From the NCBI GenBank assembly GCA_016210425.1, contig JACQUE010000239.1, positions 1-5,141 of the forward strand: a DNA stretch of 5,141 nt, in the 5' to 3' direction. Under the pieces are notes generated by a model that was not told where the DNA came from, ran no database searches, and saw nothing but the letters and a program-made list of their open reading frames with translations. The position numbers and the translations under genes were made by a program. This document shows positions 1 to 4,499 of the stretch, in pieces; position 1 is the first letter of the stretch, and each line of letters opens with the position of its first letter. This DNA comes from Chloroflexota bacterium. Its GTDB lineage: Bacteria > Chloroflexota > Dehalococcoidia > JACQUE01.

Positions 1-426
1 CGGCAAAAGGGGAGCTGGCTGCTGGTGACCGGGGTGCTGAGCGGGATAACGCCGATGGCGATGGCTCTACCTATGAAGCTGATGCACCTGCCGGTGGCAG
101 TGGCTTCGACGGCGGCCATGGGAGCGACACAGGGTGCTTTTATGGCGCTGAGCGGGGCTATGATCCAGGAAGTCGCGCCTGACCACTTGCGCGGTCGCGT
201 CTCCGCCTTCTATCTGCTTCTCGCAGGAGGCCTAATGGCGTGGGTGAATCTGCTGAACGGCGCTCTCGCCGATATTTGGGGGGTTCCCTATCTGTTCCTG
301 GTACCGGCGGCAACATACCTGGTCATTCTTTCGTTCATGACCGGCGGGCTGTCGACCTTGAGGGTAACGTTTAAGAGGGGGACTCTGGCTTTAGCCGCCA
401 GCGGGGAGACGGTTCCCGCAGCGTGA
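1..426 (+). CDS. MFS transporter, C-terminal part (5' end outside window)
   Basis: The reading frame is open from the first base and stops with TGA at 424-426, giving about 141 residues of the C-terminal end of a membrane transporter. Four hydrophobic segments are visible, near residues 7-25, 31-50, 70-90 and 97-115, which would correspond to the last four helices (TM9-TM12) of a 12-helix major facilitator. Between the second and third lies a short basic loop, P-D-H-L-R-G-R-V, followed by a Gly/Leu-rich helix and G-A-L-A-D-x-W-G. This arrangement is typical of the drug/siderophore-exporter-like MFS group (EntS/MFS_3 type). The substrate cannot be told from this part. The last 25 residues are a hydrophilic cytoplasmic tail. 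The gene converges on the DUF5667 gene with only 32 bases between the stop codons. The start lies outside the window; the GTG at 25 is internal. Confidence in the MFS assignment is good, in subfamily low. Confidence 0.85.
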   Translation, partial: RQKGSWLLVTGVLSGITPMAMALPMKLMHLPVAVASTAAMGATQGAFMALSGAMIQEVAPDHLRGRVSAFYLLLAGGLMAWVNLLNGALADIWGVPYLFLVPAATYLVILSFMTGGLSTLRVTFKRGTLALAASGETVPAA

Positions 427-433
427 TGAGGCG

Positions 434-470
434 TGATCTCGGCAAGGGGCCGGAGAGATCAGTCCTTTTT
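434..470 (+). terminator. Possible intrinsic terminator of the MFS gene
   Basis: TGATCTC at 434-440 pairs with GAGATCA at 455-461. An inner GGC/GCC pairing (441-443 with 449-451) leaves a small bulge. The stem is followed by AGTCC... and a five-T run at 466-470. It sits 8 bases after the MFS stop codon and overlaps the last codons of the converging gene. The T run starts 4 bases after the stem, so termination may be weak. No T run follows the hairpin on the minus strand. Confidence 0.4.
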
Positions 471-1688
471 ATCGCTCTTGTCATTCTTGCTCTTTTCGCC
501 CTCGCTGTGCCCCTGCTCGCTTTCCTGTTGCCCCGACTTAACCGAGATGCTCTGGGCCACCAGGGTGTCGTCCTGTTTCACCGTGCCTTTGATGCTGACC
601 CAGTCGCCCGTCTTTGTCTCACCTAGCTTGTCCTTGAGTTCGGAGCTGATCCGGACTTCCCGGCCCGCCACTGTGATGCGGTCCTGAGCGATGGCCGTCA
701 ATTGCCCCTCCATCTCGAAGCTGGAGCCGCTGACGCGGAAAGAGGGCTTTGGCGCGTCCGAGGGAGTCGTCGGCGACGGGCGCGGCGTGGGCCGGGGTGC
801 GGGTGAGGGCGATGGCGATGGCGATGGCGATGGCGATGGCGATGGCGAGGGCCGGGGCGACGATGCTTCCTTCGGCTTGGCGGCGGCCATTACCCGCGTC
901 GGCTCCTTCTCCGCTTCCCTAGTCTTAGTAGGCTCGGCTTCCTTCGGCCTTTGCGCGGGCTTCTCGGCTGCCTCGTCCTTCTCCCGGGCGACCTCCATCG
1001 CCCGCTCCTGGCCTCGCTGGGACACAGCCATTGCTTTCGCCAAGGCCTCCTGCGCCTCCTCTGGAGCGCGACCAGCCACCTCCTTGAGCACCTCTTGCTG
1101 CCGCTCTGCGATCACGGCCAGCTTCTCCCGCAAGTCCGGCGAGGCATCCGGCTGCTCGGCCGCGGTAACCACGTAGTCGGTCTCGCTGGCCATGGCCCGC
1201 ACCAGGTCTGCTCGCAGGGCCCGGCCCCGTCGCTGCTCCTCCTGGATCTCCTTCATCCGGCGGACGGCCAGGGCAAGGCGTAGCTCGGTTTTGTTCTCAA
1301 AGGGCAGCGCTAGCCTAGTCGCCTCGATGCCTCGCTTGACAGAGTAAAGCTTGTCGCCCGGGAGGGCGCTAGCCGAGGCCACGTGGCCTGCGGAGAATAG
1401 ACCGGCCAAGAGAAGCGAGGCCAGGAGCAGGGCAAGTACGCCTCGCAGGGCCAGCACAGGGAGACGGCTGAGGAAAGGCCGTGGTGCGGGCTGGGCGCCG
1501 GAAAGGAAGCGGTAGCGGAGGCCCGCTTCGAAGTCGGGCCTTGGTTCCGCCTCTCGCCAAGTGTCGCGCATTTGCTGAGCGAGGCGGCCAATTTCCGATA
1601 ACTCATCACCTGACGCGGCATCCTCCGGATAGCCATCCAGGAGTCGCTGGAAAGCCTCCTCGGGTGCCTCTTTACCCCTGTCCGCCAC
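459..1688 (-). CDS. DUF5667 single-pass membrane protein with Ser-Pro linker and DUF5666-like domain; probable anti-sigma/sensor partner
   Basis: This 409-residue protein starts at GTG 1688, with GAAAGG on the minus strand (1703-1698) 9 bases upstream. Residues 1-75 are hydrophilic, with a basic stretch just before the membrane, so the N-terminus is probably cytoplasmic. Residues 77-100 form one transmembrane helix. Residues 104-210 match the DUF5667 pattern: A-L-P-G-D-x-L-Y-S-V-K-R-G-I-E near 108, followed by long charged helices. Residues 235-276 are Lys/Glu-rich, and 277-310 are a Ser-Pro/Arg-Pro spacer encoded by a hexamer repeat. Residues 324-384 resemble DUF5666, a small beta domain (E-G-Q-L-T-A-I ... 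R-I-T-V ... G-D-W-V-S-I-K-G-T-V). The tail is charged. The gene lies 92 bases downstream of the ECF sigma gene on the same strand and has its own ECF-type promoter motif. The anti-sigma role is inferred from the neighbour and topology; no zinc-binding HxxxCxxC motif is present. It could instead be an envelope protein merely regulated by the sigma factor. Confidence 0.85.
   Translation of the reverse strand: MADRGKEAPEEAFQRLLDGYPEDAASGDELSEIGRLAQQMRDTWREAEPRPDFEAGLRYRFLSGAQPAPRPFLSRLPVLALRGVLALLLASLLLAGLFSAGHVASASALPGDKLYSVKRGIEATRLALPFENKTELRLALAVRRMKEIQEEQRRGRALRADLVRAMASETDYVVTAAEQPDASPDLREKLAVIAERQQEVLKEVAGRAPEEAQEALAKAMAVSQRGQERAMEVAREKDEAAEKPAQRPKEAEPTKTREAEKEPTRVMAAAKPKEASSPRPSPSPSPSPSPSPSPSPAPRPTPRPSPTTPSDAPKPSFRVSGSSFEMEGQLTAIAQDRITVAGREVRISSELKDKLGETKTGDWVSIKGTVKQDDTLVAQSISVKSGQQESEQGHSEGEKSKNDKSDKKD
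811..846. repeat. Six perfect GATGGC hexamer repeats (Ser-Pro linker)
   Basis: Six uninterrupted copies of GATGGC run from 811 to 846, flanked by one-base variants GAGGGC at 805-810 and 847-852. On the coding (minus) strand this reads TCG CCA repeated, the core of the Ser-Pro spacer between the DUF5667 region and the DUF5666-like domain. A six-base unit keeps the frame, so slippage would change spacer length without breaking the gene. Confidence 0.9.
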
Positions 1689-1737
1689 GGTTAGCCGCCT
1701 TTCGAAATGGGACCGGGCAGTTGCCCTTCCACTAGGT

Positions 1738-1765
1738 TAAACGCTGTCCTATGCTTCAAAGTTAA
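1738..1765 (-). promoter_or_regulatory. ECF-type promoter motif before the DUF5667 gene
   Basis: On the minus strand, TTAAC (1765-1761) is followed after 17 bases by CGTTTA (1743-1738). The -35-like box extends to TTAACTTT. The AAC and CGT cores are those commonly recognised by ECF sigma factors. The expected start of transcription near 1731 would give a leader of about 40 bases before the GTG at 1688. The same motif with identical spacing precedes two other genes here. It lies between the sigma gene and the DUF5667 gene, so the latter can be transcribed separately. Confidence 0.7.
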
Positions 1766-1780
1766 TAGAGGGCCCGTCAT

Positions 1781-2416
1781 CTAGGGCCGCTCCTCGCCCA
1801 TGATCTTGCGCAGGGCCGCTACGGCCTGGAACTGGAGGACCTTCACAGTCGTCTCCTTCTTGCCGAGGGCCTGGGCGGTCTCCGCAACCGAGAGGTCGGC
1901 GGCGAAGCGAAGAGTTATCACCTCGCGCTGGGCCGGAGAGAGGCGGGCGATGGCAGCGTGAAGCCGGCGCTGGGTGAAGCTGCGCTCGGCTATCTCCAGA
2001 GGCCCCAGCGTCTGTGTCTCATGGTCATCCGCCAGCGGCTCCTCTGGCCCCCTCCGCCGGCGCTGGCGCTCGTGGTCCGTTACCTGGTTGCGGGCGATGC
2101 GAAAGAGCCAGCCGGCGAAGGGCGCCCCAGTCCAGCGGAAGCTGTGGAGGTGGCGCAGCACTTTCATAAAGATCTCCTGCGTCACGTCCTCCGCCTCTGC
2201 GGCATTGCCCAGGCGCGCTAGCACAAAACGATACACCCGTCGGAAGTTGGCCTCATACAGGTGGGCGAGCGCACTCTGCTCGCCCTGCTGCGCCTTCGCA
2301 ATGATGTCTCGCTCGCTGGCTAGCTGCCCTTCAGCGGTCTTCTCCAAAGGCCCTTGTCCTAACCATGTTCGCTCCCTGGCCTTGGCGCCGGCGTGCTCTT
2401 GCCTAGCGCCTGCCAT
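1781..2416 (-). CDS. ECF-family RNA polymerase sigma factor
   Basis: This 211-residue protein has the two-domain plan of sigma-70 family ECF factors. Region 2 spans about residues 38-121: L-Y-E-A-N-F-R-R-V-Y-R-F, then D-V-T-Q-E-I-F near 77 and A-G-W-L-F-R-I-A-R-N near 101, followed by a run of arginines. Region 4 spans about 150-209: L-S-P-A-Q-R-E-V-I-T-L-R-F and a helix-turn-helix with S-V-A-E-T-A-Q-A-L-G and T-V-K-V-L. It would direct RNA polymerase to a small set of promoters. The ATG at 2416 has GAGG on the minus strand (2424-2421) only 4 bases away, a short spacing. About 30 residues precede the conserved domain, so a slightly later start is possible. It lies upstream of the DUF5667 gene on the same strand and diverges from the Ig-domain lipoprotein. 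No copy of the TTAAC-N17-CGTTT motif precedes it, so it is probably not self-activated through that motif. Confidence 0.93.
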   Translation of the reverse strand: MAGARQEHAGAKARERTWLGQGPLEKTAEGQLASERDIIAKAQQGEQSALAHLYEANFRRVYRFVLARLGNAAEAEDVTQEIFMKVLRHLHSFRWTGAPFAGWLFRIARNQVTDHERQRRRRGPEEPLADDHETQTLGPLEIAERSFTQRRLHAAIARLSPAQREVITLRFAADLSVAETAQALGKKETTVKVLQFQAVAALRKIMGEERP

Positions 2417-2461
2417 TATACCTCATCGAGGAAAGGCTCCTACACCCTTACTATCGGCGCC

Positions 2462-2489
2462 TTAACCTTCGCTGGCATCTGCACGTTTT
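2462..2489 (+). promoter_or_regulatory. ECF-type promoter motif before the Ig-domain lipoprotein gene
   Basis: TTAAC at 2462-2466, then 17 bases, then CGTTTT at 2484-2489. The 14 bases around the -35-like box (2457-2470, gcgccttaaccttc) are identical to those at the third copy (3158-3171). The transcript would start near 2496, about 35 bases before the ATG at 2531. It lies in the 114-base divergent gap shared with the sigma gene. Confidence 0.7.
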
Positions 2490-2530
2490 CCCTTTATGAA
2501 AACTACATTTTACAAACTGAGGCACGTGCG

Positions 2531-3166
2531 ATGCCAATAAAAGGAGTGTCGATCAACCGGCTTCTGATCGCGGGGGCAACGCTTCTCCTTGCTGGAGGCG
2601 TCCTCACCGCATGCAAGGGTGGCGAAGGGGTTGCCACTGCTCCTGCGGCCTCCAGCGCCGCAACTGTCGCGAAGCCGCCGTCTGCAAGCGCCTCGCCCTC
2701 CGCACCGGGAGGGGCCACTAAGACAGCGGCAACAGAGCAACAGACGACCGGCATGGGGGAGGCAGCAGCGGCAAAGAGGCCGGCCGGTGGCGGGCAAACG
2801 GCGGCGCAGGTCGGTGAGGCGACGCCATCTGCGAGAGACGTGGCGCCATCCGGCCCTGCAGGCGGAAGGCCTGCCGGTGGGGCCGCTTCGGCCCAGGCCG
2901 CCATTGCCGAGCAGCCCCGGCTCTTCCTCATGGTGACGGAGCCTGCCAACGAAAGCGTGAGCAACGAGGAGCAGATAGCGGTCGCTGGCAAGACCACTCC
3001 CGACGCAGTCGTGAGCGTGGATGGCCATGCCATCAAGGTAGATGCAGCGGGCAACTTTCGCACAACGGTAACTCTGGAAGATGGGGCCAATGATATCGAC
3101 ATCGTCGCTAGCGATAGCGAGGGAAACGAGAAGTACGAGACGCTGGATGTGATCTATGCGCCTTAA
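2531..3166 (+). CDS. Lipoprotein with Ala/Gly/Pro-rich linker and C-terminal Ig-like domain
   Basis: I chose the ATG at 2531, giving 211 residues, because GAGG (2519-2522) sits 8 bases upstream and the product then begins with a proper lipoprotein signal. The frame also extends upstream to 2393, but that part would run through the promoter. Residues 1-27 are a signal peptide (basic N-terminus, hydrophobic core) ending in the lipobox L-T-A-C, with Cys28 the lipid-anchored residue. Residues 29-130 are a low-complexity Ala/Gly/Pro/Ser/Thr linker, probably an extended wall-spanning tether. Residues 131-209 look like a single bacterial Ig / glucodextranase-B type beta sandwich: V-T-E-P-A-N near 135, V-A-G-K-T-T-P-D-A-V-V-S-V-D-G-H, then D-A-A-G-N-F and D-G-A-N-D-I-D-I-V-A-S-D. 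Such domains usually mediate adhesion or display rather than catalysis; no catalytic domain is present. The stop codon lies inside the promoter of the next gene, 56 bases upstream of its start. The partner is unknown. Confidence 0.88.
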   Translation: MPIKGVSINRLLIAGATLLLAGGVLTACKGGEGVATAPAASSAATVAKPPSASASPSAPGGATKTAATEQQTTGMGEAAAAKRPAGGGQTAAQVGEATPSARDVAPSGPAGGRPAGGAASAQAAIAEQPRLFLMVTEPANESVSNEEQIAVAGKTTPDAVVSVDGHAIKVDAAGNFRTTVTLEDGANDIDIVASDSEGNEKYETLDVIYAP

Positions 3167-3190
3167 CCTTCCGATCCCCTCGGGCGTTTA
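3163..3190 (+). promoter_or_regulatory. ECF-type promoter motif before the exported DUF5666-like gene
   Basis: TTAAC at 3163-3167, then 17 bases, then CGTTTA at 3185-3190. The TAA stop codon of the lipoprotein gene (3164-3166) lies inside the -35-like box. Transcription would start near 3197, leaving a leader of about 26 bases that still contains the ribosome binding site GAGGAG at 3211-3216. No convincing terminator separates the two genes, so read-through from the lipoprotein promoter is also possible. Confidence 0.7.
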
Positions 3191-3222
3191 GAGAGACGAA
3201 AGCAAGTGAAGAGGAGTGACAG

Positions 3223-3936
3223 ATGAGGCTCAAGAGCCGGTTTCGCATCCTACTGGTTGCCCTGCTGGTAGGGCTTCTCGCTACAGCTACGGTGGGCACG
3301 GCGTTGGCCGACCCGCCCCATCCGCCCGGCCGCCCTGATAAGAGTGGCGCGGGAAATGGCCCTATCGTTGCCGGCACCCAAACGGCCGATAGCTCCCACG
3401 CCGCCAAGGGAAGGGACAAGGACGCGGGGGACCTGGACGTGGCATCGCTGGCCAAGCGCAGAGGCTTCTTTGGGACTGTGGTGAGCAACGACACGGCGGA
3501 CAAGAAGATCGTTGTCGCGGTCAGGGTGGCGGATGATACGAAGGACGTGGACGTTAGCTACGACGACAGCACGGTCTGCAAGAAGCCGAAGGCAGGGAAG
3601 ATAGACTGCTCGACGATTGCTGCCGGCGACCGGGTCGCGGTCAACCTGAAACACGACACGCATACCGCGCGCCACATCAACGTCTTGCCGGTGAAGCCCG
3701 AGGTCAGACACGCCCACCAGGTAGGCGTGGTCACCGGCCTCACCGACAGCTCCATCACCATAAAGCTCCGAAATGGAGAGGCCAAGACCTTCCAGGAGGT
3801 CAAAGGCGTCGACATCGATCCCGATAGTGCCACACTGCAGCAGGGGAGCTTCGTGACGCTCATCCTGAATAGGGACGGCCAGGTCACGGAGATAGTCGTG
3901 CACAAGAAGACGCCACCTAACTGGCCTACTTCCTAA
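3223..3936 (+). CDS. Exported protein with two DUF5666-like beta domains
   Basis: This 237-residue protein starts at ATG 3223, with GAGGAG 6 bases upstream. Residues 1-29 form a classical Sec signal peptide (basic start, Leu/Val-rich core) with A-L-A before the predicted cleavage at Asp30. Residues 30-78 are a polar, Pro/Lys-rich disordered segment. Two similar beta-rich units follow. Residues 80-157 contain G-F-F-G-T-V-V, a K-I-V-V-A-V strand and A-G-D-R-V-A-V. Residues 163-229 contain V-G-V-V-T-G-L, S-I-T-I-K-L, Q-G-S-F-V-T-L and G-Q-V-T-E-I-V-V. This G-x-V-T ... I-T-V ... G-D-x-V order is that of DUF5666 / OB-like domains. Cys119 and Cys129 in the first unit could form a disulfide. There is no anchor, so the protein is secreted or wall-associated. 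It has its own ECF-type promoter and a strong terminator follows. Its molecular function is unknown. The same fold type occurs at the end of the DUF5667 protein in this window. Confidence 0.85.
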   Translation: MRLKSRFRILLVALLVGLLATATVGTALADPPHPPGRPDKSGAGNGPIVAGTQTADSSHAAKGRDKDAGDLDVASLAKRRGFFGTVVSNDTADKKIVVAVRVADDTKDVDVSYDDSTVCKKPKAGKIDCSTIAAGDRVAVNLKHDTHTARHINVLPVKPEVRHAHQVGVVTGLTDSSITIKLRNGEAKTFQEVKGVDIDPDSATLQQGSFVTLILNRDGQVTEIVVHKKTPPNWPTS

Positions 3937-3972
3937 GGCTCTTCAGGGGGAAAGGGGGCCCCTTCAAGAGCC
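3937..3972 (+). other. Imperfect hairpin directly after the stop codon
   Basis: GGCTCTT at 3937-3943 pairs with AAGAGCC at 3966-3972, with a G-run/C-run pairing possible inside (around 3946-3950 with 3959-3962). It begins at the base after the stop codon and abuts the strong terminator hairpin. It has no T run of its own. It may protect the 3' end of the message or assist termination. Confidence 0.5.
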
Positions 3973-4010
3973 GAGGTGCGGCACCGGCGAGTGCCGCACC
4001 TCGTTTATTA
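3972..4010 (+). terminator. Strong intrinsic terminator
   Basis: A perfect 13-base-pair GC-rich stem (3972-3984 with 3991-4003) with a 6-base loop is followed at once by TTTATTA at 4004-4010. It ends the rightward lipoprotein / exported-protein unit. On the minus strand no T run follows, so it is less suited to ending the converging lipoprotein gene, whose stop codon is 4 bases beyond it. Confidence 0.88.
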
Positions 4011-4013
4011 TGC

Positions 4014-4487
4014 TCAACGGATGCCGGTATCGATGCTGATATCCAGCCGCACCGTCTCGCCGCTCCGTATCTCCACGGTTTTCGGTAGGTCCTTGCTCCC
4101 GCCGATGCCCTGCGTCTGCCTGAGGCGCACGATATAGGCCCCGGGCGCCAGCGCGACCCTGAAGGTGCAGTCTGGGGCCAGGTTGAAGCTGGTTACCTCG
4201 GTTTGTCCGTCCGCCTGGAGCACCGTCAGACCACGAGACGTGCAGACTGCGGGAGATGGAGTGGGCGTGGGCACGCCTTGCCGTTCCACCGGCACCAGCG
4301 GCCCGATGCTTGCCTTGCCCTCGAGGTAGCCGGCCTCACCCTTTGAGGAAGTTGGAGTAGCCGAAGGCGAGGGTCTCGGCGTCGCGGGGTCCGCTGTGGG
4401 TGTGGCGGTCGTCGGTGCCTGGGTGCAAGCGCCCAAAGCAAGCAGTAGCGCGACGGCCAGCGGTAGGGTTGTGAGGAACAGCCTCAT
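4014..4487 (-). CDS. Small lipoprotein with C-terminal beta-sandwich (carboxypeptidase-regulatory-like) domain
   Basis: This 157-residue protein starts at ATG 4487. Residues 1-20 are a signal peptide and the lipobox is L-G-A-C with Cys21 as the lipid site. Residues 22-50 are a Thr/Pro/Ser-rich tether. Residues 54-157 form a beta-rich domain: G-K-A-S-I-G-P-L-V-P-V-E-R near 57, a P-T-P-T-P-S-P loop, S-R-G-L-T-V-L near 84, A-P-G-A-Y-I-V-R-L near 114, L-P-K-T-V-E-I and the end S-I-D-T-G-I-R. The A-P-G-A-Y-x-V segment and the final strand resemble carboxypeptidase-regulatory-like (transthyretin-type) domains, which usually bind or scaffold rather than catalyse. Cys82 and Cys107 could form a disulfide after export. 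No clear Shine-Dalgarno is visible. The start lies 12 bases after the stop of the CoA-transferase gene, so translational coupling in one operon is likely. Function is unknown. Confidence 0.82.
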   Translation of the reverse strand: MRLFLTTLPLAVALLLALGACTQAPTTATPTADPATPRPSPSATPTSSKGEAGYLEGKASIGPLVPVERQGVPTPTPSPAVCTSRGLTVLQADGQTEVTSFNLAPDCTFRVALAPGAYIVRLRQTQGIGGSKDLPKTVEIRSGETVRLDISIDTGIR

Positions 4488-4499
4488 TAGCCGTCGTAG

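Noticed and set aside
366..372. CGTTTA near the end of the MFS gene
   Set aside because: No TTAAC lies 17 bases upstream and no gene starts downstream on that strand.
538..560. A further TTAAC at 538-542
   Set aside because: It lies inside the DUF5667 coding region and has no CGTTT at 17 bases, so it is not a fourth promoter copy.
691..1176. Long open frame on the plus strand with Asp-Gly repeats opposite the DUF5667 gene
   Set aside because: It is the antisense image of the GATGGC repeat and the GC-rich coding bias of the real gene on the minus strand; it has no domain or clear ribosome binding site.
1771..1788. GGCCC/GGGCC hairpin around the sigma stop codon
   Set aside because: Only a 5-base-pair stem with an 8-base loop and no real T run; too weak to call a terminator between the sigma and DUF5667 genes.
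2415..2420. Perfect TATAAT on the minus strand overlapping the sigma start codon
   Set aside because: Transcription from it would begin inside the gene, and no good -35 box lies 17 bases upstream; probably chance.
2393..2530. Upstream extension of the lipoprotein gene to 2393
   Set aside because: It would bury the signal peptide 46 residues inside the protein, run through the promoter motif and overlap the divergent sigma gene. ATG 2531 fits the lipobox and ribosome binding site.
2503..3102. Open minus-strand frames of 170-200 codons opposite the Ig lipoprotein
   Set aside because: They are shadows of a GC-rich gene. The plus strand has a lipobox, ribosome binding site, promoter motif and a recognisable Ig-like domain.
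3250..3903. 217-codon minus-strand frame opposite the exported protein
   Set aside because: No recognisable domain; the plus-strand gene has a signal peptide, strong ribosome binding site and terminator.
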